From the NCBI RefSeq assembly GCF_001429395.1, contig NZ_LMJT01000044.1:95287-159286 (forward strand): DNA of 64,000 nucleotides, given 5' to 3'. The stretch is from Allobosea sp. Root381. Lineage in GTDB: Bacteria > Pseudomonadota > Alphaproteobacteria > Rhizobiales > Beijerinckiaceae. The notes below the pieces were generated by a model. It had not been told where the DNA came from, made no database searches, and worked only from the letters and a program-made list of their open reading frames with translations. Of the stretch, positions 35,703 through 44,875 are shown in pieces. Position 1 is the stretch's first letter; each line of letters starts with the position of its first letter. The translations under genes were made by a program, and so were the position numbers.

Positions 35703-36544
35703 GAGGTGGGCTCCGAAGGCTGTGAGATGGCAGCCCAGACCTTGAACGCCTGCGCATGCTCGGCGACGTCATGGGCACGGATGATCGCTGCGCCCTGCGT
35801 CGCGCCGTAGAGATGGGCGGCGACGCTGCCGGCAACGCGATCGGCCGGTACGCTCTGGCCGGTGATGCCGCCGATCACCGATTTGCGCGAGGCGCCGAGC
35901 AGGATCGGACAGCCGAGCTCCTTCAACCTGGCCAGCTGGCGGATCAGCAGCAGCGATTGCTCCGCCGTCTTGCCGAAGAGGCCAATACCCGGATCGACGA
36001 CGATCTGGCTGCGCGGCACCCCCGCCGCGAGCGCAATCCCGATCGAGCGCTCGAGGAAGCGCAGCACGTCCGAGAGAATGTCGAGCGCCGGATCGATCGT
36101 CTCGCGGTTATGCATCAGGATGATCGGCGCGCCGTGCCGTGCCGCGACGCCCGCGATGGCCGGATCGCGCTGCGCGCCCCAGACGTCGTTGACGATCGCA
36201 GCGCCCGCGACGAGCGCCGCCTCCGCCACCTCCGACTTCCAGCTGTCGATGGAGAGTGGCACGCCGGACCTTGCGCGCAAGCCTTCGATCACCGGCAGCA
36301 CGCGGGCAAGCTCGGTCGCGGCATCGACTGCTCCGTGCCCGGGCCGGGTCGATTCGCCGCCGATATCGATGATGTCGGCGCCATCCGCGACGAGCTTCAC
36401 ACCATGCGCGATCGCCCCTTCGGAGTCGCGCAGCATGCCGCCATCCGAGAACGAATCCGGCGTGATGTTGACGATCCCCATCAGCAGGGGACCGGCATCG
36501 AGATCGAGGCTGCGCCCATCGGGCAAGGTGAGAGCCGCAGGCAT
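35699..36544 (-). CDS. folP: Dihydropteroate synthase
   Basis: A 281-residue enzyme that joins p-aminobenzoate to the pterin pyrophosphate. The first signature is MGIVNITPDSFSDGG (about residues 22-36) and the second GADIIDIGGESTRPGH (about 54-69). LGASRKSVIGGI near residue 216 is the third conserved strand. It is the sulfonamide target. First gene of the fol operon; it is divergent from the histidine phosphatase gene. Confidence 0.94.
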   Translation of the reverse strand: MPAALTLPDGRSLDLDAGPLLMGIVNITPDSFSDGGMLRDSEGAIAHGVKLVADGADIIDIGGESTRPGHGAVDAATELARVLPVIEGLRARSGVPLSIDSWKSEVAEAALVAGAAIVNDVWGAQRDPAIAGVAARHGAPIILMHNRETIDPALDILSDVLRFLERSIGIALAAGVPRSQIVVDPGIGLFGKTAEQSLLLIRQLARLKELGCPILLGASRKSVIGGITGQSVPADRVAGSVAAHLYGATQGAAIIRAHDVAEHAQAFKVWAAISQPSEPTS

Positions 36545-36695
36545 AGGGGACCATCGTAAAGGGCGAAGAGCCGCCTATAGACCGCTGCAGCGCAACAGGC
36601 CATTGGAAACGACGGCACCGCCATGGTCGCGGCGCATGCCCCCGATCCAGAGCAATCCTTTGACGCCGCGGCGGACAGCGTGCAGAAGCCGGGTC

Positions 36696-37292
36696 ATGCT
36701 ACCGCTGACCCTGCCTCACCGCCTCATCCTCATTCGCCATGGCGAAACGGACTGGAATCGCGAAGGCCGGCTACAGGGCGGCCAGGACATCCCCCTCAAC
36801 GAGCTCGGCCGCCGACAGGCCGCCGAGGCGGCGGAGCGGCTGCGCAAGCTGGCACCAGGCTTCGCCGCGCTCGACTTCGTCGGTTCGCCGATGCACCGCG
36901 CCCGGGAGACGATGGACATCCTGCGCGCCGAGCTTGCCCTTGCGCCCGGCGCCTATCGCATGGACGACCGGCTGAAGGAGCTCACCTTCGGCACCTGGGA
37001 AGGCTTCACCTGGCGCGACATCCGCAAGGCCGAGCGCGAGCAGGCGCAGCTGCGCGAACGCGACAAATGGAGCTTCGTGCCGCCCGGCGGCGAGAGCTAC
37101 GCGATGCTCGCCGAGCGCGTCCGCCCGGTGCTGGAAGAGCTGCCGGGCGAAACCGTCATCGTCAGCCATGGCGGCGTCGCCCGCGCGATCCTGGCGCTGG
37201 TCGGCGCCGTGCCGCCGCAGAAGGCCTCGATGGTCGAGATCTGGCAGGGCAAGATCCTGACCGTCACCGGCAACAAGGCCGACTGGGTCTAG
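36696..37292 (+). CDS. Histidine phosphatase family protein (phosphoglycerate mutase-like)
   Basis: A 198-residue phosphatase. The catalytic RHGETDWNREGRLQG starts near residue 14 with the phospho-acceptor His. GSPMHRARETMDIL is the second Arg segment, LKELTFGTWEG is the acid-base region, and VSHGGVARAIL near residue 156 carries the second His. This layout fits cofactor-independent-type acid phosphatases such as GpmB or CobC; there is no cob gene nearby. I chose ATG 36696 for its position just before the motif. It ends in front of a strong palindrome. Confidence 0.88.
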   Translation: MLPLTLPHRLILIRHGETDWNREGRLQGGQDIPLNELGRRQAAEAAERLRKLAPGFAALDFVGSPMHRARETMDILRAELALAPGAYRMDDRLKELTFGTWEGFTWRDIRKAEREQAQLRERDKWSFVPPGGESYAMLAERVRPVLEELPGETVIVSHGGVARAILALVGAVPPQKASMVEIWQGKILTVTGNKADWV

Positions 37293-37299
37293 GCCTCGG

Positions 37300-37389
37300 C
37301 GTCATTGCGAGGAGCGTCAGCGACGAAGCAATCCAGGGGCGGTAGAGCTCTACGCCCCCCTGGATTGCTTCGCTACGCTCGCAATGACG
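37300..37389. repeat. Long palindromic repeat (REP-like), likely bidirectional terminator
   Basis: CGTCATTGCGAGGAGCG and CGCTCGCAATGACG form the outer arms, and AGCAATCCAGGGG with CCCCTGGATTGCT the inner arms, around a short centre. It lies between the convergent phosphatase and ribB genes. The arms are near perfect over about 40 bases. Elements of this pattern are common between genes in many alphaproteobacteria. Confidence 0.8.
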
Positions 37390-37420
37390 GCCAATCGGTC
37401 GCGCCACCGATCAACTCGTC

Positions 37421-38701
37421 TCACTCCAGCGGCTGCGTATCCGCGATCTCGATGCCGAAACCGCTCAGCCCGACGAAAGAGCGGGCCGAGGAGGCGAGGT
37501 TGACGATAGAGCTAACGCCGAGATCGCGCAGGATCTGCGCGCCGAGGCCGACCTCGCGCCATTCCTGCGAGCGCAGAGCGTCCGCGCCCTCCTCGATGCT
37601 CTTGATCGGCACGCCGGCCGAGCCGTCCCGGAGATAGATCAGCACGCCGCGGCCATCGGCCTGGAAGCGCTTGAGCGCGCACTGGATCGCAGCTGCCCCA
37701 CCGAGCACGTCCGAGACGACGTCGGCCCGGTGTAGGCGCGCCGGAACCCTCTCGCCGTCGCCGATCTTGCCCATCACGAAAGCGAAGTGCTGGGTGTCCT
37801 CGAAGGGCGTGATGTAGACATGCCCCGTCATCTCGCCGAAGGCGGTCTTGACCGGGAAGGAATGCACCCGTTCGACCAGCTTCTCGCGCGACTGGCGATA
37901 GGCGATCAGGTCGGCGACCGTGATCTGCTTGAGCCCGTGCTTCTCGGCGAAGGCCGCGATCTGCGGACCCTTCATCACCGTGCCGTCGTCATTGGCGAGT
38001 TCGCAGATCACGCCGACCGGCGGCAGTTCGGCGAGCTTGCAGAGATCGACGGCAGCCTCGGTATGGCCCGAGCGCATCAGCACGCCGCCATCCTTGGCGA
38101 TCAGCGGGAACACATGCCCCGGCCGGACGAAATCGCCCGCGCCCATATTGCCATTGGCGAGCGCGCGCACCGTGTTGCAGCGCTGCTCGGCCGAGATGCC
38201 GGTGGTCAGTCCGTGCTTGACGTCGACGGTGATGGTGAAGGCGGTGCCGAGCGGTGCGTCGTTCGACGATACCATCGGGTCAAGCCGCAGGCGTCGTGCC
38301 TCACCGGAGGTCAGCGGCGCGCAGACGATGCCGCAGGTGTTGCGGATGATGAAGGCCATCTTTTCCGGCGTGCAGAGCGAGGCAGCGACGATGAGATCGC
38401 CCTCGTTCTCGCGATCGTCGTCATCGGTTACGATGACGATCTCGCCGCGGGCGAAGGCCTCGATGGTGGCGGTGACATTGGACATGGCTGCCTCGCGTGG
38501 CCGCGGCCCGGACAGGCCGAGGAAATCATTGGGGGTGACGGCGCCGCCGGTCGCGGCCGCGATGCGCTCGGCGCTTTCGCGCGAGATCCAGGCGCTCTGG
38601 TCGTTGCAGAGCGCGGTCACGCTGGCCGGCGACAGACCGACCTGCTTGGCGAAGGCGCTACGCGCGATCCGGTGCCGGGAGAGATAGGCGTCGAGCTTCA
38701 T
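37421..38701 (-). CDS. ribB: 3,4-dihydroxy-2-butanone-4-phosphate synthase with N-terminal HTH and degenerate GTP cyclohydrolase II-like domain
   Basis: A 426-residue protein in three parts. Residues about 1-60 read as a Cro/XRE-like helix-turn-helix (RSAFAKQVGLSPASVTALCN). Residues about 75-275 form the RibB domain, with TDDDDRENEGDLIVAA (92-107), RSGHTEAAVDL and the usual acidic metal site. The rest resembles GTP cyclohydrolase II, but the zinc-binding Cys triplet (CxxDxxGSLRCDCG-like) is absent: the same place reads RLHRADVVSDVLGGA. So it probably makes the riboflavin precursor but not the RibA reaction. The HTH part may allow DNA binding or may just be structural. Confidence 0.9.
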   Translation of the reverse strand: MKLDAYLSRHRIARSAFAKQVGLSPASVTALCNDQSAWISRESAERIAAATGGAVTPNDFLGLSGPRPREAAMSNVTATIEAFARGEIVIVTDDDDRENEGDLIVAASLCTPEKMAFIIRNTCGIVCAPLTSGEARRLRLDPMVSSNDAPLGTAFTITVDVKHGLTTGISAEQRCNTVRALANGNMGAGDFVRPGHVFPLIAKDGGVLMRSGHTEAAVDLCKLAELPPVGVICELANDDGTVMKGPQIAAFAEKHGLKQITVADLIAYRQSREKLVERVHSFPVKTAFGEMTGHVYITPFEDTQHFAFVMGKIGDGERVPARLHRADVVSDVLGGAAAIQCALKRFQADGRGVLIYLRDGSAGVPIKSIEEGADALRSQEWREVGLGAQILRDLGVSSIVNLASSARSFVGLSGFGIEIADTQPLE

Positions 38702-38785
38702 GCGCCCAAGCTAATACGGCAACATTTCATCCGCAATGAATGAATGAAACATTTTCAGTATTACTGAAAAACAGGCTCCGCCGCG

Positions 38786-38896
38786 CCGTCATGCTCGGGC
38801 TTGCCCCGAGCATCTCATGACGAAGAGGCTCCCATACCGAAGCCCTTTCCGCCCGGAGATTCTCGGATCTGCGCTCGCTTCGCCCGAGAATGACGG
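38786..38896. repeat. REP-like interrupted palindrome upstream of aroC
   Basis: The unit begins CCGTCATGCTCGGGC and ends GCCCGAGAATGACGG, so its ends are near-perfect inverted repeats; a small inner palindrome (CTCGGGCTTGCCCCGAG) sits near the left arm. The end sequences match those at 12323-12419, so they belong to one family. It lies downstream of aroC (transcribed leftward, ending at 38903) and could act as its terminator. Confidence 0.65.
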
Positions 38897-38902
38897 ACTA
38901 CC

Positions 38903-40021
38903 TCACTCCTGGAACGGCCAGCGCGGCTCCACCACCCCGACCTGCGCCCGGTGCCGCAAATACTGGTCCGCCAGGACGCAGGCGACCATCGCCTCGCCCA
39001 CGGGCACGGCACGGATGCCGACGCAGGGGTCGTGCCGGCCCTTGGTGAACATCTCCGCCTCGCCGCCGCTGCGGGTCACGGTCGCGCGCGTGGCCAGGAT
39101 CGAGGAGGTCGGCTTCACCGCGAAGCGCGCGACGATGGCCTGCCCCGTCGAGATGCCGCCGAGGACGCCGCCGGCATGGTTCGACAGGAAGAGCGGCTTG
39201 CCGTCATTGCCGGACCGCATCTCGTCGGCGTTCTCCTCGCCCGACAGTTCCGCCGCCCCGAAGCCGTCGCCAATCTCGACGCCCTTCACCGCGTTGATGC
39301 TCATCAGGGCGGACGCGAGTTCGGCATCCAGCTTGGCATAGATCGGCGCCCCTAACCCGGCCGGAACGCCCTCCGCCACGATCTCCAGCACCGCCCCGAT
39401 CGAGGAACCGGATTTGCGCACGCCGTCGAGATAGCCCTCGAAGAACTGCGCCGCCTTCGCATCCGGGCAGAAGAACGGATTGCGGCCGACCTCGTCCCAG
39501 TCCCAGTTGTTCCGGTCGATCTTGTGCGGCCCCATCTGCACCAGCGCCCCGCGCACGATCATGCCCGGCACGACCTTGCGGGCAATGGCGCCGGCCGCAA
39601 CCCGCATCGCCGTCTCGCGGGCCGAGGAGCGCCCACCGCCGCGATAGTCGCGGATGCCGTATTTCACGTCATAGGTGAAATCGGCATGGCCGGGCCGGTA
39701 CTTGTCCTTGATGTCCGAATAGTCCTTCGAACGCTGGTCGACATTGTCGATCATCAGCCCGATCGACGTCCCGGTCGTCACCTGAACGCCGTCGCTCTCG
39801 CGCGCGAACACCCCCGACACGATGCGGACCTGGTCCGGCTCCTGCCGCTGCGTGGTGAAGCGCGACTGCCCGGGCCGGCGCCGGTCGAGATCGCCCTGGA
39901 TGTCGGCTTCCGTCAGGGGCAGCAAGGGCGGGCAGCCATCGACGACGCAGCCAATGGCAGGGCCATGGCTCTCGCCGAAGGTGGTAACGCGGAAGAGGTG
40001 ACCGAAGCTGTTGTGGGACAT
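38903..40021 (-). CDS. aroC: Chorismate synthase
   Basis: A 372-residue FMN-dependent enzyme of the shikimate pathway. It begins MSHNSFGHLFRVTTFGESHG, the first AroC signature, with ESHGPAIGCVVDGCPP. GGGRSSARETAMRVAAGA (about residues 126-143) is the third signature and HAGGVLGGISTG a further one. It turns 5-enolpyruvylshikimate 3-phosphate into chorismate. Stands alone; convergent transcription meets the REP-like element at its 3' end. Confidence 0.95.
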   Translation of the reverse strand: MSHNSFGHLFRVTTFGESHGPAIGCVVDGCPPLLPLTEADIQGDLDRRRPGQSRFTTQRQEPDQVRIVSGVFARESDGVQVTTGTSIGLMIDNVDQRSKDYSDIKDKYRPGHADFTYDVKYGIRDYRGGGRSSARETAMRVAAGAIARKVVPGMIVRGALVQMGPHKIDRNNWDWDEVGRNPFFCPDAKAAQFFEGYLDGVRKSGSSIGAVLEIVAEGVPAGLGAPIYAKLDAELASALMSINAVKGVEIGDGFGAAELSGEENADEMRSGNDGKPLFLSNHAGGVLGGISTGQAIVARFAVKPTSSILATRATVTRSGGEAEMFTKGRHDPCVGIRAVPVGEAMVACVLADQYLRHRAQVGVVEPRWPFQE

Positions 40022-40094
40022 GATGAGCCTGAGCCGCAGAAGTGCAGGCTTTTAGGCGGGATTGCGCCGAGGCGAAAGCCCGGACCAGCCACGC

Positions 40095-40143
40095 TTGCCA
40101 GGCCGGGACGAGCGTCACATATTATGACCAGTTTTCTGGTCAT
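40095..40143 (+). promoter_or_regulatory. Promoter with palindromic operator for toxin-antitoxin pair
   Basis: ATGACCAG-TTTT-CTGGTCAT (40124-40143) is a perfect 8-base inverted repeat directly before the ribosome site of the antitoxin gene. It overlaps a likely -10 TATTAT (40120-40125); a TTGCCA (40095-40100) is a possible -35 with a rather long 19-base spacer. Phd/YefM antitoxins normally repress their own promoter at such palindromes. Confidence 0.65.
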
Positions 40144-40153
40144 GGAGGCCGAC

Positions 40154-40396
40154 ATGAAAACCGTCAACCTCGCGGAGGCAAAGGCCAAGCTCAGCACCCT
40201 CGTCGAGGAAGCCAAGTCTGGCGAGACCGTCTGCATCACCAAGCACGGCAAGCCGGTGGCACAATTGGTGCCGCTGGAGCAGCCGAAAAAGCCGCTCGAT
40301 GTCGAAAGACTGCGCGCTCATCTCAAGACGATGCCGATGCAGGAGGAAGACGCCGGCACCTTCATGCGGCGCATGCGCGACGAGGAGCGCTATTGA
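40154..40396 (+). CDS. Type II antitoxin, Phd/YefM family
   Basis: An 80-residue antitoxin. MKTVNLAEAKAKLSTLVEEA is the Phd/YefM DNA-binding N terminus, and GETVCITKHGKPVAQLVPL the following beta region. The charged C-terminal 30 residues should wrap the toxin. GGAGG lies 5 bases before ATG 40154, which fixes the start. Its stop overlaps the start of the PIN-domain gene. It likely represses the pair through the palindrome just upstream. Confidence 0.9.
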   Translation: MKTVNLAEAKAKLSTLVEEAKSGETVCITKHGKPVAQLVPLEQPKKPLDVERLRAHLKTMPMQEEDAGTFMRRMRDEERY

Positions 40397-40830
40397 AGCT
40401 TTACCTCGACACCTCGCTTGTCGTGACCGCTCTCGTCACGGAACCGGCCTCTCCCGCAGTCGTCGCTTGGCTGGAAGAACGAGCATCCACCCGCCTCGCG
40501 ATCAGCGATTGGGTCGTCACCGAATTCTCTGCCGCGCTCTCGATGAAGTTGCGAAGCAGAACACTTGATGCAGAGGCCCGGGAGCGGACGCTCGCTACCT
40601 TCGGAGACCTGCTCTCGGGAGAATTCGAATGCTTGTCGGTCGCGCCTGAGAGCTTCCGGCTCGCGGCGGCCTTCGCAAACCGAAGCGAGACGGGATTGCG
40701 AAGCGGCGACGCATTGCATCTGGCCGTCGCCGCAATGCATGGCATCAAGCTCTGCACACGCGACCGGCGCTTGGCCGAGGCCGGTGCCGGCTTCGGTGTC
40801 CTTACGGAACTCGTCCCGTCACTTTCGTAG
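40393..40830 (+). CDS. PIN-domain toxin, VapC-like
   Basis: A 145-residue PIN-domain ribonuclease. The first acidic residue is in LYLDTSLVVTAL, the next in VVTEFSAALS (Glu), then RSGDALHLAVAA (Asp) and LCTRDRRLAEA (Asp), so the four-acid site is complete. It starts at TTG 40393, with GAGGAG upstream, and the TTG overlaps the antitoxin stop (TTGA). VapC toxins cut tRNA or rRNA to arrest growth. This gene uses a Phd-type partner, a common mixed pairing. Confidence 0.88.
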   Translation: MKLYLDTSLVVTALVTEPASPAVVAWLEERASTRLAISDWVVTEFSAALSMKLRSRTLDAEARERTLATFGDLLSGEFECLSVAPESFRLAAAFANRSETGLRSGDALHLAVAAMHGIKLCTRDRRLAEAGAGFGVLTELVPSLS

Positions 40831-40849
40831 AGGCGCGGCGCCCCCACGC

Positions 40850-43800
40850 TCAATGCCCCGCGGCGGCCCTCGCCGGCACCGCCGGCGCCCCTTCCCAACG
40901 CGTATTGGCCGGCAGGTTCTCGCCCTTCATGATCACGGTCAGCAGGCCGACCTGGGCATAATCGCCGACGTGGGTGTCGTAGAGCACGGTCGCGCCAGCG
41001 CCGACGCAGACGCCCTTGCCCAGCTTCACCCGGCCGACCTTCATGACGCGGTCCTCGTAGAGATGCGTCTGCAGGGCCGAATGGGCGTTGACCGTGCAGA
41101 AATCACCGACATTGATGCAGTCGAACTCGGTGATGTCGGTCGAGTCCATCCAGACGCCCCTGCCGAAACGCGCGCCGAACAGCGTCAGGAACCAGGGCAG
41201 GAACGGCGTGCCGCGCAGATGGTCGAACAGCACCTTGCCGCCCAGCCCCCAGTAGAGGACCGACACCGCTTCCGTCCGCATCGCCCAGAACGACCACATC
41301 GGCTTCATCAGCGGCTTGTAGGCGCCCATCATCAGCCATTTGATCGCGGCGCAGATCACCGCCTGGGCGATCGCGATCAACACCGCGACGCCCATGAAGG
41401 AGAGCACGAGGCCAAGCCAATCCTGCTCGTTGATCTTCTGCTGCAGCACGACATCGACGGCGATCGTGCCGAAGGTGATAAACAGCATCGCCGGGAATGA
41501 CGTGTGCAGCGCCTCGAAGACACCGCGCGCGATCTGCTTGCCGGGCGAGGGCTTGTAGGTCCAGTCGGCCCCGAGATCGACCTTCTGCCGCGTCGGAAGC
41601 TTGATCGGCGGCGAACCGAACCAGGTATCGCCCGGCTGCATCTGGTCGTTCGCCGGCGGCTTCGACTTGATGCCGATCAGCACGCGGTCCGGGATCATCG
41701 CGCCCGGCGGCACCACCGCATCGTTGCCGATGAAGACCTGCTCGCCGGTGCGCGTCATGTCGAGGCGCATATGGCCGCGGCGCATGTCCTCGTCGCCGAA
41801 CACCACCTCGTCGGCGATGAAGTTGCCGGCGCCGATGGCGGTGAGGTCGTAGCGGCCGGACAGGTTGGTCGAGATCTCGGCGCCCTTGCCGATCCGCGCT
41901 CCCATCAGCCGGTACCAGGCGCGCATGTAGATCGTCGCGAACAGCGAGGAGAGCGTCTCCAGCGTCACCTCGGTCGCCAGCGCCACCGTCCATTTGCGCG
42001 CATAGAAACCCGAATGGATCGAATAGGAGCCGGAGGTCACCCGCGGCAGGATCGCCCAGCGCAGGCCGGCCATCAGCAGCACGGTGAAGGTGATCAGCCC
42101 GATCGCTGTCGGCCAGGTCAGCAACGGCAGGTACCAGAGATAGCTGATCTCCGACCAGGTCGCGATCCAGTCGTCGATCTGGTCGAACAGCCAGAAGGCC
42201 GGGAAGATCGGCAGCAGGCTGATCGGCGGCAGCACGACCAGCATCAGCACGTAGAACGCCGTCATCGCCGCGCGCCGCTGCGGGCTTGGCCGCGGCTGGG
42301 GCGGCAGCGCGGCCACGTCGACCGTGCCGATCCTGCGGGCCGGCGAGCCGTCCCAGATCTCGGCTTCGCCGATCACGGCGCCGGGCGCGATCGCGGTCAG
42401 GTCGCCGATCTCGGCATGGTCGCCGACCACGCAGTCATGTCCGAGCACGACCGAGGCGCCGGCGCAGACATCCTTGCCGACCCTGATGCGGCCGATGATC
42501 AGCTTGTCGCCGATCGCCTCGCCATTGGCGAAGGTGGTCTTGGAGCCGAAGGTCGTGCCATCGCCGATCTCGATCAGGTCGACCGCGCCGGCCTCGTAAT
42601 CGGAGATGATGACGTCGCGGCCGACCTTGGCGCCGAGCATGCGCCAATAGACCCGCATCACCGGCGTGCCCTGCAGCCATTTGATGTGGACGAGGCTCGC
42701 GATCCGGGCGGCGAACCACCAACGGAAATAATAGACGCCCCAGAGCGGGTAGACGCCGGGCTTGGTGCGGCCGAGCACGATCCATTTCAGCGCGATCGCG
42801 ATCAGGCCGGTAACAATGGTGATGGCGACATAGACGCCGAGCAGAGCGAACACCTGGCCGAGCAGCGGCAGGTCCTCGCCCGACAGCAGCATGTAGGTGA
42901 CGAAGATGCCGAGCCATTGCGCGGTCGAGAGCCCGATGATCACCGGCAGTGCCGCCGCCTGCGCCGCCCCGCAGAGGAAGCGCCGCAGGAAGGGTGGCGG
43001 CGTGAAGGAGAGATCCAGCGCCTCGGAGGCGCCGCGGCCATCGAGCAGCGCCGCCATGCCGCGCAACGTGCGGGCGCCATAGACGTCCTGCAGCGTGATC
43101 CCGGCATAGGCTGGCGTCTCGCGGACGATCGAGATGAAACGTGCGGCCAGCAGCGAATGACCGCCGAGGTCGACAAAGAAATCGGCCTCCAGCGGCAGGC
43201 TCGAGGCGCCGAGCACGCGCTTGGCGGCTTCGAGCAGTGCGGCCTCGGTCGCATTGCGCGGCGGCTCCTGCTCGCCCGCGGCGCTCGGCGCGGTCAGCGG
43301 CGCCGCCTTCAGCATGCGGCGGTCGACCTTGCCGGAGACCATGCGCGGCAACGAGCCGACAGCCTCGAAATGCGCCGGCACCATATAGGGCGGCAGCTTG
43401 TCGCGCAGCGCGGCCCGCAGCGCCCCACCATCGACCGCGACGCCAGGCTCGGCCACCACGAAGGCGACGAGCCGCTCGATTTCGTCGTCGGTGCGCATCA
43501 CGACCGCGGCCTGGTTCACGCCCGGCTCGTCGGCGAGCTTCGATTCGATCTCGCCGAGCTCGACGCGGAAACCGCGGATCTTGATCTGGTCGTCGATGCG
43601 GCCGTGGAAGACGATGTTGCCGCTGTCGTCCAGGCTCACCGCATCGCCTGAGCGGTAGAGCACCGGGTCGGCGCCCTCGCCGAAGGGGGCGCCGAACGGG
43701 TTCGCGATGAACTTCTCGGCGGTCAGCTCCGGCCGACCATGATAGCCCCTGGCGACGCCGGGGCCGCCGATCAGCAATTCGCCCTGCTCGCCCGCCGCGA

Positions 43801-44875
43801 CGACCTGCATCGTCTCGCTGACGATATAGGCGGTGTAGTTCGGAATCGGCCGGCCGATGGTCACGGTCTCGCCGGGCGTGACCTCCGCTGCGGTGGCGAC
43901 CACGGTCGCCTCCGTCGGTCCATAGGTGTTGAGGATGCGCCGGCCCGGCTTCGACCATTTCTGCACGATGGCGGGCGGCAGCGCCTCGCCGCCGAGCAGG
44001 ATCAGCCTGAGCGAGGGCACGTCCGCCGGCAGGATGCCGAGCAGCGTCGGCACGGTGTCGATCACGGTGACGCCGGCTTCCGTCAGGATCGCCGGCAGCT
44101 TCTCGGCATCGCCCATCGTCTCCGGCGAGGCGACGTGCAGTGTCGCGCCTACGAGATAGGGCGTCCAGATCTCCTCCATCGACAGGTCGAAGGCGACGGA
44201 CGCGCCCTGGAAGACCACGTCGTCGGGGCCGAAGCCGTAGAGCGCGTTCCCGGAGCGCAAGAAATGGCAGATGTTGCGGTGGCTGATGACGATCGCCTTC
44301 GGCGTGCCCGTCGAGCCCGAGGTGTAGATCAGATAGGCCGGATGGTCCTTGGTCAGCCCGGCGGCGCGCGCCGGCATCGCAAAGCCGTCATCGGCGGCGG
44401 CGAGCGCTTCCGGCGTCCAGACGATACGCGCCGCCTCCACAGCCCTGTCCTGCCAGCCTGCGCAGGTGACGATTCCCTTGGCCTGTGCGTCGGTCAGACA
44501 GACGGCGATACGATCGACCGGCGCCTCCGCGTCGAAGGGCACCCAGGCGGCACCCGCCCGTGTGATCGCGATCTGCGCGATGAGCAACTCGATGCCGCGC
44601 GGCATCCACAGCCCGACGAGATCGCCCGCCCCGATGCCGGCGAGTGCCAGTCCGCGCGCCTGCCGCCCGGCCGCCGCCCAGACCTCGTCATAGCTCAGCC
44701 GTTGCGCGCCCTCGACCAGCGCCGGATGTGCGCCACGCGCCGTCGCGGTCGCGGCGAAAATCTCGCCCAGAACCTCGTCGCGAAGCAGGTCTGGCCGCTT
44801 CTCGCCCGCCATCATGGCAAGCGACTTCGCAGCCGCCGGATCTGTCGTCGCCGACAGCGTGCTCATGTCGTTCAT
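40850..44875 (-). CDS. Pls/PosA family non-ribosomal peptide synthetase-like membrane protein
   Basis: About 1341 residues. An adenylation domain spans about residues 20-530, with LIYTSGSTGTPKAI (about 183-196), YGPTEATVVAT and the Lys region GKVDRR. A carrier domain follows; DLGGHSLLAARF holds the phosphopantetheine Ser near residue 574. The C-terminal ~700 residues have several transmembrane segments and repeated hexapeptide-type (left-handed beta-helix) stretches, as in the TIGR02353 NRPS terminal domain. There is no condensation or thioesterase domain. Relatives make poly-epsilon-lysine or similar homopolymers; the product here is unknown. Start is 44875 or 44866. Confidence 0.85.
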   Translation of the reverse strand: MNDMSTLSATTDPAAAKSLAMMAGEKRPDLLRDEVLGEIFAATATARGAHPALVEGAQRLSYDEVWAAAGRQARGLALAGIGAGDLVGLWMPRGIELLIAQIAITRAGAAWVPFDAEAPVDRIAVCLTDAQAKGIVTCAGWQDRAVEAARIVWTPEALAAADDGFAMPARAAGLTKDHPAYLIYTSGSTGTPKAIVISHRNICHFLRSGNALYGFGPDDVVFQGASVAFDLSMEEIWTPYLVGATLHVASPETMGDAEKLPAILTEAGVTVIDTVPTLLGILPADVPSLRLILLGGEALPPAIVQKWSKPGRRILNTYGPTEATVVATAAEVTPGETVTIGRPIPNYTAYIVSETMQVVAAGEQGELLIGGPGVARGYHGRPELTAEKFIANPFGAPFGEGADPVLYRSGDAVSLDDSGNIVFHGRIDDQIKIRGFRVELGEIESKLADEPGVNQAAVVMRTDDEIERLVAFVVAEPGVAVDGGALRAALRDKLPPYMVPAHFEAVGSLPRMVSGKVDRRMLKAAPLTAPSAAGEQEPPRNATEAALLEAAKRVLGASSLPLEADFFVDLGGHSLLAARFISIVRETPAYAGITLQDVYGARTLRGMAALLDGRGASEALDLSFTPPPFLRRFLCGAAQAAALPVIIGLSTAQWLGIFVTYMLLSGEDLPLLGQVFALLGVYVAITIVTGLIAIALKWIVLGRTKPGVYPLWGVYYFRWWFAARIASLVHIKWLQGTPVMRVYWRMLGAKVGRDVIISDYEAGAVDLIEIGDGTTFGSKTTFANGEAIGDKLIIGRIRVGKDVCAGASVVLGHDCVVGDHAEIGDLTAIAPGAVIGEAEIWDGSPARRIGTVDVAALPPQPRPSPQRRAAMTAFYVLMLVVLPPISLLPIFPAFWLFDQIDDWIATWSEISYLWYLPLLTWPTAIGLITFTVLLMAGLRWAILPRVTSGSYSIHSGFYARKWTVALATEVTLETLSSLFATIYMRAWYRLMGARIGKGAEISTNLSGRYDLTAIGAGNFIADEVVFGDEDMRRGHMRLDMTRTGEQVFIGNDAVVPPGAMIPDRVLIGIKSKPPANDQMQPGDTWFGSPPIKLPTRQKVDLGADWTYKPSPGKQIARGVFEALHTSFPAMLFITFGTIAVDVVLQQKINEQDWLGLVLSFMGVAVLIAIAQAVICAAIKWLMMGAYKPLMKPMWSFWAMRTEAVSVLYWGLGGKVLFDHLRGTPFLPWFLTLFGARFGRGVWMDSTDITEFDCINVGDFCTVNAHSALQTHLYEDRVMKVGRVKLGKGVCVGAGATVLYDTHVGDYAQVGLLTVIMKGENLPANTRWEGAPAVPARAAAGH

